A DNA stretch of 64,000 bases from Kangiellaceae bacterium (GCA_026196875.1 JAPHTP010000094.1:31265-95264); one strand, 5' to 3'; positions 36,561 to 47,024 are shown, numbered from the stretch's first letter. Notes: generated by a model not told the origin, from the letters alone. Made by a program: numbers and translations.

Positions 36561-36590
36561 AAAAGGCGTCTAAGACGCCTTTTTTATTTT
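36559..36590. terminator. Bidirectional intrinsic terminator between parP and mscS
   Basis: Perfect 12-bp inverted repeat AAAAAAGGCGTC (36559-36570) and GACGCCTTTTTT (36574-36585) with a TAA loop, followed by more T residues on the plus strand and by a T-tract on the minus strand. It ends the parP transcript and the convergent minus-strand mscS transcript. The parP stop overlaps its left edge. A direct repeat TTATCGATTGTTTT/TTATCGATTATTG follows at about 36591-36616. Confidence 0.92.
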
Positions 36591-36610
36591 TTATCGATTG
36601 TTTTTATCGA

Positions 36611-37432
36611 TTATTGTTTATCAAGATGAACATCCATTTGCGGATAAGGAATAGAAATTCCTGCTTCATCAAAAGCTAGCTTAATGTTCTCATGCGTATC
36701 GAAGTAAACTGACCAATAATCACTAGAATTAACCCAGGGTCGCACTACAAAGTTAACGGATGAGTCAGCAAGTTCAGAAACTGCAACTAATGGCTCAGGA
36801 TCTTTGAGTATTCTCTCATCACTCTCGAGCAACTTCTGCATAATTTGTTTCGCTTTCTTGATATCGTCGTCATAACCAATACCAAAAACCATATCAATTC
36901 TACGAGTGTTTTTAGCCGAATAATTAGTGATTACATCACCATAGATTTTCCCATTGGGAACAATTACTTGCTTGTTATCCCCCGTTCTTAGTTGAGTCGT
37001 AAAAATAGTAATTTTCTCGACTACACCGGCAATACCTGCGACTTCGACAAAATCTCCTGCCGTAAAAGGGCGAAACACAATCAGCATTACACCAGAAGCA
37101 AAGTTTTGCAGCGAACTTTGTAATGAAAGTCCTATCGCCAGACCTGCGGCACCAACCAACGCGACAAGCGATGTTGTGTCCACACCTAGCTGACCTAACG
37201 CAGCAATGATGACAAATAAAGTCAATAAACTTTGAATAATACCGCTAACAAAATCGACCAGTATGTCATCAAGTTTTGCTTTTTTTAGTAATTTGGAAGT
37301 GACGCGTGTCAACAGCTTTGCAATCCACTTACCTATAAAGAAAATCAGTAATGCAAATACTAAGTTGATGCCATAAGGAATGATATAGCTGTCTAAAATG
37401 TTTTGTGATGTTTCTAGTGAAAACTCCATCAT
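36611..37432 (-). CDS. mscS: Small-conductance mechanosensitive channel (MscS family)
   Basis: Opens under membrane tension and releases solutes on osmotic downshock. The 273-residue product has three membrane helices (about 18-38, 62-85, 90-112), the glycine/alanine-rich pore helix (VGAAGLAIGLSLQSSLQNFASG), the beta domain (FVEVAGIAGVVEKITIFTTQLRT; IVPNGKIYGDVITNYS) and a C-terminal alpha/beta domain. Size fits E. coli MscS (286). A second ATG three bases inside has better spacing to the AGGAG. It is convergent with parP and 121 bases downstream of an ompA-family gene on the same strand. Confidence 0.95.
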   Translation of the reverse strand: MMEFSLETSQNILDSYIIPYGINLVFALLIFFIGKWIAKLLTRVTSKLLKKAKLDDILVDFVSGIIQSLLTLFVIIAALGQLGVDTTSLVALVGAAGLAIGLSLQSSLQNFASGVMLIVFRPFTAGDFVEVAGIAGVVEKITIFTTQLRTGDNKQVIVPNGKIYGDVITNYSAKNTRRIDMVFGIGYDDDIKKAKQIMQKLLESDERILKDPEPLVAVSELADSSVNFVVRPWVNSSDYWSVYFDTHENIKLAFDEAGISIPYPQMDVHLDKQ

Positions 37433-37553
37433 ATGCTCCTAGATTTTTTGTATTTTTAAAATGGTGAGCAATTACCAAAAGTTGCTAGAAATTAAGTATA
37501 GTCGATTCAATAGCAATTGAATCATTGTTTAAACTTCTAGCAACTCGGTTTAA

Positions 37554-38666
37554 TTATTGAGGTTTAGATACCGTAGTTTTGATTTCCGCTTGAACGCGTC
37601 GGTTAGTCGCCCGACCTTCCGCAGTATCATTACTTGCTATTGGCGTGGCTTCTCCTTTTCCTTCTGAAGTCACTCGACTGGCATCGATAGAGAAATTATT
37701 GATCAAGTATATTCTCACAGCATCTGCTCGCTTTTGCGAAAGTTGTTGATTGTAATTTGCCGCACCTCTGGAATCTGTGTGGCCTTCGATAACCACATTC
37801 GTATCGGGATATTGGCGCATAAAGTTCGCAACTTTTGCTATTTCATTACGATAGTCATCTGATACAACATCGCTATTGTTAGCAAACTGAACATTCAATT
37901 TTATCGACACGTCTTCTTGCAGGATTACTCGACATCCATCTTGGTCCACTTTGGCACCAGCTGGGGTATTCAAGCACTTATCTTTTGAATTTACGACACC
38001 GTCATTATCGCTGTCTAACTCACAGCCGTTTGAGTCAACTTGAACGCCTGCGGCAGTATTAGGACATCTGTCTAATTGATCGGCAACGCCGTCGCCGTCA
38101 GAGTCTTTGACTTGTGGAGCCGGGGGAGGAGTTGGTGAAGCTGCCGCGGCTTTCTTTTTAGGCGTACCGAAGAAGTACTGTAAACCTACATATGGTACCA
38201 GGTCGATTTCACTATCTTCGGTATTCATGAGGACATCAGTGCCTACAACCCAGGAATAGCTATCTGAGTTGGCGAAATCATAGCCTAATCCAATTCGGAA
38301 CGCCGCGCTGTCAACTGTATTTAATCTCGATTCGTATTCTCCCACGCCGACATTCCAAAACATTGATGCTTGGCCTCGTGGCTGATATCGATAGATACCG
38401 CTAACTGACCAGAATTCTACATCCAGGTCTGGGCCTAAATCAGTCTGGGTGTTAATTTCCGTGTAATTAACTTCGAAGCCCCAACGATTACTGGTTTGAT
38501 AACCAATGCCAAAGTAGAAGTCATGGTCATTTTCTATATCTTTGTCACTATCAAAAATGAAGTAGTTTTGGCCAAGAGCTACATAAGGGCCCGTAACCTC
38601 CTCATCTGCGTGGATTGAAAAACTAAGTGCCGAAGCCAATAGTATGATTAGGAAAGCGCGACTCAC
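37554..38666 (-). CDS. OmpA-family outer membrane protein with two thrombospondin type-3 repeats
   Basis: A 370-residue envelope protein with signal peptide (1-20, ending SIHA), an eight-strand beta-barrel of the OmpA type (about 25-195), two calcium-binding type-3 repeats (DSDGDGVADQLDRCP and DSDNDGVVNSKDKC, about 205-265) and a C-terminal OmpA peptidoglycan-binding domain (NVVIEGHTDSRG; NRRVQAEI). It ties the outer membrane to the wall. The start is GTG, supported by AGAGGA upstream. It is paralogous to the gene 302 bases upstream. Confidence 0.93.
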   Translation of the reverse strand: MSRAFLIILLASALSFSIHADEEVTGPYVALGQNYFIFDSDKDIENDHDFYFGIGYQTSNRWGFEVNYTEINTQTDLGPDLDVEFWSVSGIYRYQPRGQASMFWNVGVGEYESRLNTVDSAAFRIGLGYDFANSDSYSWVVGTDVLMNTEDSEIDLVPYVGLQYFFGTPKKKAAAASPTPPPAPQVKDSDGDGVADQLDRCPNTAAGVQVDSNGCELDSDNDGVVNSKDKCLNTPAGAKVDQDGCRVILQEDVSIKLNVQFANNSDVVSDDYRNEIAKVANFMRQYPDTNVVIEGHTDSRGAANYNQQLSQKRADAVRIYLINNFSIDASRVTSEGKGEATPIASNDTAEGRATNRRVQAEIKTTVSKPQ

Positions 38667-38968
38667 AATAAATCCTCTTTAGTTGTAAATACTTTTTAGT
38701 TGTAAATAGAAGCACAAACATAAAATGTGCGATACCGAAGGGATGCGTCTTTTAACGATGGAGAACAACGACAACGAGAGAACCTATCAAGATAATCGCA
38801 GTTTTACTAGATATTTACATGTATCTACTACAACGTTATCTATGAATTAATTTTCCTAGTTGCACTAACCGACAATCCCGTCGGAATTTTGTTTATTTTA
38901 TTCAGCCTAAATTATATGGGGCTATATGCTGAGTTACAACCCTAAATATGTACATCATGAAATTGCTT
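38667..38968. other. 302-base gap between the two ompA-family genes
   Basis: No gene was seen. It should carry the minus-strand promoter of the downstream ompA-like gene, but I could not fix its boxes. It holds a 14-bp direct repeat, TTTAGTTGTAAATA, at 38678-38691 and 38695-38708 (17-base period) next to the ribosome site. It also holds a GC stem CCGAC/GTCGG (38869-38884) followed on the plus strand by an AT-rich run, and TCAGC/GCTGA arms just after the upstream gene's stop. Confidence 0.6.
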
Positions 38969-40132
38969 CTATCGTTTTAGTTGAGGGCGGGGCACTTCAA
39001 TTGATAAGACAGCCATCACTCTTCGATTTTTGGCCCGTGCCAAATCGCTGTTGTTTTCTTCTAAAGGGCGTTCTTCACCAAAACCAATGTGGCTGATTCT
39101 TGCAGCATTTATTCCAAAGTCTATATTCAAAATGCGTGCAACTGCCTTTGCTCGTTTAGTTGAAAGAGTAAGATTATAGTCAGCAGGGCCAACGTCGTCG
39201 GTGTGGCCTTCGACACTAATTGATAGCGACTTGTGCTGCCGCATAAATCGAGCGAGGCTCGCTATATCTTCATGGTACTTACTGTCAACGATATCACTAT
39301 TTGTTGGGAATTCGACATTTAAGACAACGGATTCCCGATCGATAATAAATTTCGTACAGCCCGTTGAGTCAACCATGTAGTGTAAAGGCGTTTCTGGGCA
39401 CAGATCTAAGCTATTGACAACCCCGTCTCTATCGCTGTCTTTTTCTACAGGTTCCGATCGTTTTAGGGGTTCTGTTTGAACCTTATTGACTTGGGCATGC
39501 TGTGTGGAACCAAAAAAATAATTCAGACTTATACCGTACTGCAAATCAGATTTCTCTCTATCTGAAGCGCGTTGTGTTTCGGCAAAAAGTGAGATAAATA
39601 AGTTTTCGTTAAGGTGAAAGTCGTATCCACCGCCAAATTTAAGTACCGTATCTGTTTCAGGAAAATACTGCGCTGTATCGAATTGACGCGCGCCAATTCC
39701 GAAGCGCAAATGCCAGCTATTTTGTGCGCGACTCTTGAATCGATACAGGGCATTTAGATCGAATGCATGGAAGTTGTCTAGCGCTTGATTTTGATGATTT
39801 ACAGAAGATTGCAGATACTGTGCTTCAAAGGACCAATGGTTGTTAAATTGATAACCTAAACCAACAAAGGACTCAGAAACTGGTTGGTCAATATTTAATA
39901 TTTCGGAATTAAGATCAGTTTGAGAGGCTCCCAAAGTAATATATGGGCCCTGGATCTCAAATTTTTCACCTGTTGGCGAAATGTTATCATTTTCTACTTT
40001 GGCTGCTGGAGCGGAAGCTGCCTGGCGGCTATGGTTGATCGGTTTATTTTCGGCGAGCGAACTCGTGGCTACTGTAAAGCTGCCAAAAAGTATGAGCCAA
40101 TTAATCCCTGAAATTTGATAAAACCGTTTCAT
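38969..40132 (-). CDS. OmpA-family outer membrane protein with one thrombospondin type-3 repeat
   Basis: A 387-residue paralogue of the preceding gene: N-terminal signal segment (about 1-27), a 40-residue polar spacer, an eight-strand beta-barrel (about 60-235), one type-3 calcium repeat (DSDRDGVVNSLDLCP, about 255-270) and an OmpA wall-binding domain (VEGHTDDVGPADY; KNRRVMAVLS). It lacks the second calcium repeat. It is divergent from the glycosyltransferase gene at 40.25 kb, with a 117-base shared upstream region. Confidence 0.92.
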   Translation of the reverse strand: MKRFYQISGINWLILFGSFTVATSSLAENKPINHSRQAASAPAAKVENDNISPTGEKFEIQGPYITLGASQTDLNSEILNIDQPVSESFVGLGYQFNNHWSFEAQYLQSSVNHQNQALDNFHAFDLNALYRFKSRAQNSWHLRFGIGARQFDTAQYFPETDTVLKFGGGYDFHLNENLFISLFAETQRASDREKSDLQYGISLNYFFGSTQHAQVNKVQTEPLKRSEPVEKDSDRDGVVNSLDLCPETPLHYMVDSTGCTKFIIDRESVVLNVEFPTNSDIVDSKYHEDIASLARFMRQHKSLSISVEGHTDDVGPADYNLTLSTKRAKAVARILNIDFGINAARISHIGFGEERPLEENNSDLARAKNRRVMAVLSIEVPRPQLKR

Positions 40133-40249
40133 TGTTATTATCCGCGCTAACGGGGCGGATCATATCAGAGCTTAAGATTATCAGCTAGCTATTCCATACA
40201 CAGTTCCGTTATAGCCGGCATTCGGGCATAATCCGGCAGGGCGACACAA

Positions 40250-41389
40250 ATGATTCAAAATTCTAAGATTAATCCCAGGGAATATATCTTGGCTAAACGC
40301 ATACTACTATTATCGGGATACGACGCTGCTAGCCATAGATATTGGCGCAAACTACTGGTTGAAAAACTCCCAGAGTTTGAATGGACTCAAGTGGTTTTGC
40401 CCGATAGACATTTTGCATGGAGAACCCGCGGCAGCAGTCTGACGATTGCATTTCAATACTCGGAGTTGATTAATCAAGATTTTGATTTAGTCATCGCCAC
40501 TTCAATGGTAGATTTGGCTAGCTTAAGGGGGTTTGTTCCCAAGCTCGCAAATACTCCTTGTGTGGTTTATTTTCACGAAAATCAGTTTGCGTATCCTATC
40601 GAGCACTTTCAAAAAAATCTTTTAAATGCCCAGCTCACTAACCTATATACGGCATTAGCTGCGGACGCCGTCGTGTTTAACACCGTTTATAATCGAGACT
40701 CATTTCTGCAAGGCGCTGGTAGACTTTTCAAAAAGCTGCCGGACGGTATCCCTAAAGGACTTGTTGAGCAAGTAAAAGCCAAGTCTCAATTAATTCCAGT
40801 GCCAATTAATCGACAACAGCAACACCAATCAGAAGGAAATTCTTTGGCTTGTAGTGATCACAAGCTGACTTTGCTTTGGAATCATCGCTGGGAGTACGAT
40901 AAGCAACCGGAAATATTGTTTCGTGCGGCTCAACTAATGGCAGAATCGGGGATTGATTTTAAGCTACACATAGTTGGCCAACAGTTCAGAAAGGTACCGG
41001 AGTGTTTTGAGGAAGCTTCTATAAATCTACAAGATTATATCGGTTGTTGGGGCTATCAAGATAGAGATGCATATGAGATTTGTTTACGCGAGTCAGATAT
41101 GGTTATTTCAACTGCCAACCATGATTTTCAAGGCGTTAGTATGCTTGAAGGCATCGCCTATGGCTGTATTCCTGTTGCTCCTGATAGACTGGCCTACCCA
41201 GAATATATTCCGTCGCAATTCCTCTATGAAATTTCTTCAGAACCTGAACAAGAAGCACAAAATTTGTTTAATAGAATCATTGAAATAAGAAATGCCAAAA
41301 CCTTAGAGTATGTGAATATCGAAGATTATCTAGTAAAACCAGTGATCAAGCAGTATCGGAATTTAATCGAACAGTTCCTCGGAGTGTAA
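40250..41389 (+). CDS. Glycosyltransferase, tRNA-queuosine mannosyltransferase-like (DUF3524/GTDC1 type)
   Basis: A 379-residue GT-B glycosyltransferase. The N-terminal domain (about 14-185) has the DUF3524 signature: an ILLLSGYDAASHRYW start, LPDRHFAWRTRGSS, and YFHENQFAYP. The C-terminal half (about 200-375) is a group-1 nucleotide-sugar domain with WNHRWEYDKQPE and the GVSMLEGIAYGCIPVAP acceptor motif. This is the family of animal GTDC1/QTMAN, which adds mannose to queuosine in tRNA-Asp; bacterial members are less studied. The gene stands alone, with no queuosine genes nearby, so the substrate is inferred. An upstream GC-rich hairpin (GCCGG/CCGGC, 40214-40237) lies just before the ribosome site. 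Confidence 0.82.
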   Translation: MIQNSKINPREYILAKRILLLSGYDAASHRYWRKLLVEKLPEFEWTQVVLPDRHFAWRTRGSSLTIAFQYSELINQDFDLVIATSMVDLASLRGFVPKLANTPCVVYFHENQFAYPIEHFQKNLLNAQLTNLYTALAADAVVFNTVYNRDSFLQGAGRLFKKLPDGIPKGLVEQVKAKSQLIPVPINRQQQHQSEGNSLACSDHKLTLLWNHRWEYDKQPEILFRAAQLMAESGIDFKLHIVGQQFRKVPECFEEASINLQDYIGCWGYQDRDAYEICLRESDMVISTANHDFQGVSMLEGIAYGCIPVAPDRLAYPEYIPSQFLYEISSEPEQEAQNLFNRIIEIRNAKTLEYVNIEDYLVKPVIKQYRNLIEQFLGV

Positions 41390-41623
41390 AAGGGCAAAAC
41401 TAAGCCTCTTTAGATTTCTAAAATCCAAGATTGTTCTATGGCTATAGAATTTGAGATTCTAAAACATCTCTTCTATATTCAGATAAGGAGATTAAAAAAC
41501 GACCACCGCGTATTCCATTCGAGGGTAGATATTTATGAGCCCTTTTCCATTTCTGGGGATCAAAAAGTCAAAGGTTTTTGGGTGCGCCAATTCCAGATAA
41601 CTTGATAACGAGAATAGAATCGT

Positions 41624-43627
41624 ATGTTTAAGTTTAATTCAATCAGAACCGAGTTAACTGTTTGGCTCACCACTTCGCTTGCTATTTTACTCATCATTAT
41701 TTCATCAATTTTCATCACCAATGTAGCGGATCAAACACGACACTCAGTTGAAGAAGGTCTCGGTAATGCAATTGCACTTCAAGTTGGAGAAATTGAGAGT
41801 TTTATCAAGGGGCATGGCGAAGTTGTTGAGACTATGACTGCATCACCACAATTAATCAGTTGGTTTGATAACTATCGAGAGAGAGAAAAAGACCTCTCTG
41901 GCGATTCAGAGTTTCCAAAAATTCTTCAGTTGTTTAAAAATCTCGCGAACAGAGATGCGAATACTAAAGCTGTTTTTCTAGCGAGTGCTGCGACGGGGGA
42001 ATATTTTGATAGTGCAAACGGACGTTATTTTGGGGATGGAACCTATTACGCGACAAAAAGACCTTGGTGGGGGGAGGCTGTAAGCCAAAATAGACTCTTT
42101 ATTACCCAGCCGGAAGAAGACTACGTGGATAAAACCATCGTCTCTTCGGTTAAAAAAACGGTTTATAGTCCTTCCGGCGAGTTAATTGGAATTGCCGGTA
42201 CTGACATTCTTTTGTCTACCATCGAACAACGGATTGCCTCGCAGTTAAAGTATCAAGGTCAGGGATTGCCATTTATGATTAACCGAGATGGCAGAGTCAT
42301 TTTGTTTCCTGCTGACAAGAAGGTTATCCAGGCTAACTCTGATATTGCAGAGGTTGATAGCAAGTTAAACGATACCGCGGGATTTACCACTCTCAAAGAT
42401 ATCATCAAGTCGCAAGACAAAGGAATGGTGGAAATTACGTGGCAGGGTGAAGCATTTTACGCGGCCTTTGATCGAATATCCCTGGAGAGTCCTTACGTTG
42501 ACTGGGTCGCAGGAATTCTTATTTCCGGTGAGATTGTCTCTGGCCCTATTAATGAGAGTGTGTGGAATGCTATTTTGGCTACTTTAGTGATTCTATTGGT
42601 TATTGGCGTCACGGTTTGGAGTATCAGCAACAAGATGGTAAAGCCAATTCGGAAAATGGTTGATGCAATTTATGATGTTGCACATGGAGAAGGAGATTTA
42701 ACCAGACGCATTGAAGTAGAGGATGGCAATGAAGTCTGCGAGTTTGCTAACCAATTTAATTATTTTATTGGAAGAATTCATGAGTTAATCAAACTTAACA
42801 AGTCGACGGTCGATGAGCTTCAGGAAAGTGCGGTCAAAGTTGCTGAGCTAACTGAAGTGAGTGCGCAAAAAGCGGAACAACAAAGAGATTCGATAGATAT
42901 GGTTGCTACAGCTGCAGAGGAACTTAGTTATTCGGTTAATAGTGTTTCTGCTAATTCGGATGTCGCTTCTCAATCTGCTGACGAAGCAGAAGATCAAATC
43001 GCAAGAGGGGCAGATGTTGTTCATCAGGCTTCTGATAGCATTGAAACTCTCGCGAATACGGTCGCATCAGCTTCTGCTGTGGTCGATAAATTGAATCAGG
43101 ACAGTGCAAAAATTGGTGAAGTTCTGGAAGTGATTCGAAGTATCGCCGAGCAAACAAATTTACTTGCTTTGAACGCTGCTATTGAAGCTGCTCGCGCGGG
43201 TGATCAAGGGCGCGGTTTTGCGGTGGTTGCAGATGAAGTTCGCTCTTTGGCTAGCCGAACCCAAGAGTCGACTGAATCGATTCACCAGATTATCGAAGGG
43301 TTGCAAACTAGTGCAAGCCAAGCCGTTGAAGCTATGCAGACCGGCACTAGCCATGCACAGGAGGGGGTTGAAAAAACCGCGCAAGTACAAACGGTACTAA
43401 ACAGCATTACCCAGGCTATCTCAGAAATAAAAACACAATCCACTGAAATTGCGAGCTCGACCGGCGAACAAGCTAAGGCCTCGGAGGAAATTACTCAACG
43501 TGCTGCTGCTATTCGACAGCTTTCTGAAGAGACGGCGCAACGAATGTCAGAGGTAAAACACGGTACGGAAGAGCAAAGGGCGGATATTCAGAAGCTCTCC
43601 GAATTAGTTGGTAAATTTAAAATTTAA
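41624..43627 (+). CDS. Transmembrane methyl-accepting chemoreceptor with dCache sensor domain
   Basis: A 667-residue receptor: membrane helix 1 (about 12-32), periplasmic double-Cache domain (about 35-300, with [13 protein letters not shown]), membrane helix 2 (about 307-330), HAMP (about 330-385) and a cytoplasmic signalling domain with the tip [20 protein letters not shown]. Cache domains usually bind small ligands such as amino or organic acids; the ligand cannot be told. There is no C-terminal xWxxF tether, unlike the receptor at 6.2 kb, so it more probably feeds the flagellar (F6) system. It stands alone behind a 234-base gap containing a TTCTAT/ATAGAA hairpin (41434-41449). Confidence 0.94.
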   Translation: MFKFNSIRTELTVWLTTSLAILLIIISSIFITNVADQTRHSVEEGLGNAIALQVGEIESFIKGHGEVVETMTASPQLISWFDNYREREKDLSGDSEFPKILQLFKNLANRDANTKAVFLASAATGEYFDSANGRYFGDGTYYATKRPWWGEAVSQNRLFITQPEEDYVDKTIVSSVKKTVYSPSGELIGIAGTDILLSTIEQRIASQLKYQGQGLPFMINRDGRVILFPADKKVIQANSDIAEVDSKLNDTAGFTTLKDIIKSQDKGMVEITWQGEAFYAAFDRISLESPYVDWVAGILISGEIVSGPINESVWNAILATLVILLVIGVTVWSISNKMVKPIRKMVDAIYDVAHGEGDLTRRIEVEDGNEVCEFANQFNYFIGRIHELIKLNKSTVDELQESAVKVAELTEVSAQKAEQQRDSIDMVATAAEELSYSVNSVSANSDVASQSADEAEDQIARGADVVHQASDSIETLANTVASASAVVDKLNQDSAKIGEVLEVIRSIAEQTNLLALNAAIEAARAGDQGRGFAVVADEVRSLASRTQESTESIHQIIEGLQTSASQAVEAMQTGTSHAQEGVEKTAQVQTVLNSITQAISEIKTQSTEIASSTGEQAKASEEITQRAAAIRQLSEETAQRMSEVKHGTEEQRADIQKLSELVGKFKI

Positions 43628-43783
43628 TCGTAATTTCCCATTTATTGTTATATTTATTCTTAGTTTTCAATTGATTAACCTCTTTGCAGGACTTGCGGGT
43701 TAAGCCAAGGGGTTAATTTTAGACCATTCTCAAATGCCAACAAAAATCACCATTCCGGTGTAAAATAGGGTACAATTCGCCCC

Positions 43784-43789
43784 TTTTTA
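43784..43789 (+). promoter_or_regulatory. Candidate promoter region before lepA
   Basis: A TACAAT -10-like box followed by a C-rich stretch lies about 35-45 bases before the lepA ATG; the position given is approximate (the motif is TAGGGTACAATTCGCCCC, within 43767-43790). The -35 match is poor. A CACC/GGTG hairpin lies just upstream. The 195-base gap holds nothing else I recognise. Confidence 0.25.
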
Positions 43790-43822
43790 CCAACGCTATC
43801 AATCTGTTTTAAGTAGTCATTT

Positions 43823-45625
43823 ATGTCTTACACGCAATATATTCGTAACTTCTCTATCATTGCCCATATCGACCACGGCAAATCGACCCTATCTGATCGA
43901 TTAATTCAAGTCTGTGGCGGGCTATCTGATCGCGAAATGTCGGAGCAAGTTTTAGACTCGATGGACCTGGAACGCGAGCGCGGAATCACCATCAAAGCCC
44001 AGAGTGTTACCCTAAATTATAAAGCTAAAGATGGAAACGACTATCAATTGAATTTCATTGATACTCCGGGACATGTCGACTTCTCTTATGAAGTATCTCG
44101 TTCGTTGGCTGCGTGTGAAGGGGCGTTATTAGTCGTGGATGCCGGTCAAGGTGTTGAGGCGCAAACTTTGGCCAATTGTTATACAGCCATTGAACAAGAC
44201 TTGGAAGTTATTCCAGTCTTAAACAAGATTGATTTACCACAAGCTGATCCGGATAGGGTAGCGCAGGAAATTGAAGATATAATCGGTTTGGAAGCAATGG
44301 ATGCGGTGCAATGTAGTGCTAAAACGGGAGTTGGTATCGATGATTTGTTGGAGGAACTGGTTGAAAAGGTACCTGCGCCACTAGGTGATGCCGAGGCTCC
44401 TTTACAAGCGCTTATCATTGATTCCTGGTTTGATAACTACTTAGGAGTAGTTTCTCTTGTTCGTGTGGTTCAGGGGCGGCTAAAGCAAGGCGAAAAAATG
44501 CAGGTAATGTCAACGGGCAAAATGCACCAAGTTGATTTTGTCGGCATATTTACACCCAAAAGAAACGATTTGCCCGAATTAAAAGCCGGCGAAGTTGGCT
44601 ATGTCATTGCTGGAATTAAAGAAATTCAAGGGGCGCCAGTTGGTGACACCTTAACCACTGCGAAATATCCCGCAGAGAATGCTCTTCCGGGGTTTAAAAA
44701 AGTTAAACCTCAGGTATACGCAGGGCTATTTCCGGTGTCATCTGATGACTATGAGGCTTTCCGGGATGCTCTTGCCAAATTAAGTTTAAACGATGCCTCC
44801 CTATTTTATGAGCCCGAAAACTCAACTGCTTTAGGATTTGGTTTCCGTTGTGGATTTTTGGGGATGCTCCATATGGAGATAATTCAAGAGCGATTAGAAA
44901 GAGAATACGATCTCGATCTGATTACCACTGCGCCAACTGTTGTATTTGAAGTGGTTGCGACAAGTGGCGACACCCTATATGTAGATAACCCTTCTAAGCT
45001 CCCTGAGCCAGGTGATATTTCTGAAATGCGTGAGCCGATAGTAGAGGCCAATATTTTGGTGCCTCAGGAGCATTTGGGAAGTGTGATTACCCTTTGTGTT
45101 GAAAAGCGCGGTGTTCAAACTAAGATGGAATACGCGGGTAACCAGGTATCTTTGACCTATGAAATTCCAATGAATGAAGTCGTGCTCGACTTTTTTGATC
45201 GTTTAAAATCTGTAAGCCGCGGCTATGCTTCGCTTGATTACAATTTTAGACATTTCCAAGCCGCTGAATTAGTGCGACTCGATGTGCTGATTAATGGCGA
45301 TAAAGTGGACGCACTTGCAATTATTGTACATAAGGATCAAGCTCAATATCGGGGAAGAGAGCTAGTAGATAAAATGCGTGAATTAATTCCTCGCCAAATG
45401 TTCGAAGTGGCAATTCAAGCTGCCATTGGCAATCATATTGTGGCTCGTTCTACAGTGAAAGCGTTGCGTAAGAATGTAACCGCCAAGTGTTACGGCGGAG
45501 ATATTACCCGTAAACGTAAGCTATTAGAAAAACAGAAAGCCGGTAAGAAACGAATGAAGAAGGTGGGTAAAGTCGAGATCCCACAAGATGCGTTCTTGGC
45601 TGTGTTACAAGTTGGTAAAGACTAA
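43823..45625 (+). CDS. lepA: Elongation factor 4 (LepA)
   Basis: Ribosome-bound translational GTPase. The 600-residue product has the G1 motif [11 protein letters not shown]3 DTPGHVDF and G4 NKID, then EF-G-like domains and the LepA-specific C-terminal domain rich in lysine ([17 protein letters not shown]). Length is normal (about 600). It starts the conserved lepA-lepB-DUF4845-rnc-era-recO-pdxJ-acpS run. Confidence 0.98.
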   Translation: MSYTQYIRNFSIIAHIDHGKSTLSDRLIQVCGGLSDREMSEQVLDSMDLERERGITIKAQSVTLNYKAKDGNDYQLNFIDTPGHVDFSYEVSRSLAACEGALLVVDAGQGVEAQTLANCYTAIEQDLEVIPVLNKIDLPQADPDRVAQEIEDIIGLEAMDAVQCSAKTGVGIDDLLEELVEKVPAPLGDAEAPLQALIIDSWFDNYLGVVSLVRVVQGRLKQGEKMQVMSTGKMHQVDFVGIFTPKRNDLPELKAGEVGYVIAGIKEIQGAPVGDTLTTAKYPAENALPGFKKVKPQVYAGLFPVSSDDYEAFRDALAKLSLNDASLFYEPENSTALGFGFRCGFLGMLHMEIIQERLEREYDLDLITTAPTVVFEVVATSGDTLYVDNPSKLPEPGDISEMREPIVEANILVPQEHLGSVITLCVEKRGVQTKMEYAGNQVSLTYEIPMNEVVLDFFDRLKSVSRGYASLDYNFRHFQAAELVRLDVLINGDKVDALAIIVHKDQAQYRGRELVDKMRELIPRQMFEVAIQAAIGNHIVARSTVKALRKNVTAKCYGGDITRKRKLLEKQKAGKKRMKKVGKVEIPQDAFLAVLQVGKD

Positions 45626-45664
45626 GTGAGTTGGTAAATACTAACTTTTATTTAAGGGAACACT

Positions 45665-46600
45665 ATGAGTAGTTATTACGGTTTGATACTTGTTTTATTG
45701 ACGTTTGTATCCGGGATAATCTGGTTAATTGACGCATTTACTGCCGGCAAGAAGCGCAAGGCTGCGGTTGCAAAATTGTATGAACAAACGGAGGAGCCTT
45801 CAAAAGAAGCGATTGAAGCAGTTAGTCAAGAACCTATCTATGTCGACTACGCTAAGTCCTTTTTCCCGATTTTGTTCATTATCGTTGTTTTACGTTCCTT
45901 CTTGTACGAGCCTTTCCAAATTCCTTCTGCATCGATGAAGCCGACATTGACCGAAGGTGACTTTATCCTGGTCAATAAGTTTAACTATGGTTTACGTTTA
46001 CCGGTTACTTCCGATAAAGTGGTCGATATCGGCCTACCGCAACGCGGTGATGTTGCTGTTTTTAAAGCGCCACATAAACCCCACGAAGATTATATTAAAC
46101 GTGTAATAGGGTTGCCTGGAGACACTGTTATCTATACTTATAATAAGGAACTTATTATCATTCCTTATTGCCGACCAGAGCTTAAAAAGTCGGATTGTCC
46201 GCAAAAAATTATGGTTAGCCGTACCCCAGCGGATGAGCCTAAGTATTTAGATATTGCTCCAGGTGCTGAAGTAGGTACTGAAACTCTTCACTTTGTGGAA
46301 AATATTGCGGGAGCAGAGCACGGTATTTTAATCGACCCTAATAAGGACGAAAGAAATAAGTTCCCACCAATGCGCTCAAGGAAAATGAGAGTACCGCAGG
46401 GGCATTATTTTGTAATGGGAGACAATCGAGATAATAGTTTCGATGGTCGATATTGGGTTGAAACCAATTTCGTACCGGAAGAGATGTTGGTAGGGCAAGC
46501 CGTTTCAATATGGCTGCATCTTGATTTTGATATTACTACTAAAGGTCTGACTTGGATTCCGACAGGAATCGATATTGGTAGAATTGGCTCGATAAAATAA
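45665..46600 (+). CDS. lepB: Signal peptidase I (LepB)
   Basis: Inner-membrane serine protease that removes signal peptides from exported proteins. The 311-residue product has two membrane helices (about 4-24 and 64-80), catalytic Ser90 in PSASMKP and general base Lys145 in YIKRVIGLPGD, plus the GDNRDNSFDGR box. It follows lepA by 39 bases. Confidence 0.97.
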   Translation: MSSYYGLILVLLTFVSGIIWLIDAFTAGKKRKAAVAKLYEQTEEPSKEAIEAVSQEPIYVDYAKSFFPILFIIVVLRSFLYEPFQIPSASMKPTLTEGDFILVNKFNYGLRLPVTSDKVVDIGLPQRGDVAVFKAPHKPHEDYIKRVIGLPGDTVIYTYNKELIIIPYCRPELKKSDCPQKIMVSRTPADEPKYLDIAPGAEVGTETLHFVENIAGAEHGILIDPNKDERNKFPPMRSRKMRVPQGHYFVMGDNRDNSFDGRYWVETNFVPEEMLVGQAVSIWLHLDFDITTKGLTWIPTGIDIGRIGSIK

Positions 46601-46652
46601 GCCGATATGCTATGATAAGGCTATAGATTCAATAGGTTAGGGGCAATTCGTT

Positions 46653-47024
46653 ATGAATTTTAAGTACCAAAAAGGCGCAACTATGTGGACCACTTTGTCG
46701 GTTGGTTTGATGGTTGGGTTTTTGGCACTCGTCGCCTTTAAATTAATACCTGTTTATATTGATCATGGAATAATCCGTGGCTCTATGCAGGAGATTGTTA
46801 ACCAACCGAACTTCAAAACGTTAACAACTAAGCAGATTCTACAGGCAATGCAAAAGCGAATGGTGATCGATAATATTGATGGGTTTGATAAAAAAGCCTT
46901 TCGTGTGGCTCGAGAGAAGTCGGGCCAGAAATATATCGTTATTGATTATTCCATAAAAGTTCCTATGGTTGCCAATGTTTCGGCGACTGTAGATTTTCAG
47001 GAAGAAGTCCGGCCTGCTCGATAA
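46653..47024 (+). CDS. DUF4845 small membrane protein
   Basis: A 123-residue protein with a single N-terminal membrane helix (about 10-33; QKGATMWTTLSVGLMVGFLALVAF), reminiscent of a type IV pilin-like start, and a small periplasmic domain. DUF4845 proteins sit between lepB and rnc in many Gammaproteobacteria; their function is not known. The context matches exactly. Confidence 0.9.
   Translation: MNFKYQKGATMWTTLSVGLMVGFLALVAFKLIPVYIDHGIIRGSMQEIVNQPNFKTLTTKQILQAMQKRMVIDNIDGFDKKAFRVAREKSGQKYIVIDYSIKVPMVANVSATVDFQEEVRPAR

Noticed and set aside
41574..41602. Possible sigma-28 promoter (CAAAGGTT / GCCAATTC) before the Cache receptor
   Set aside because: Spacer is 9 rather than 11 bases and the -10 half matches only 5 of 8 positions.
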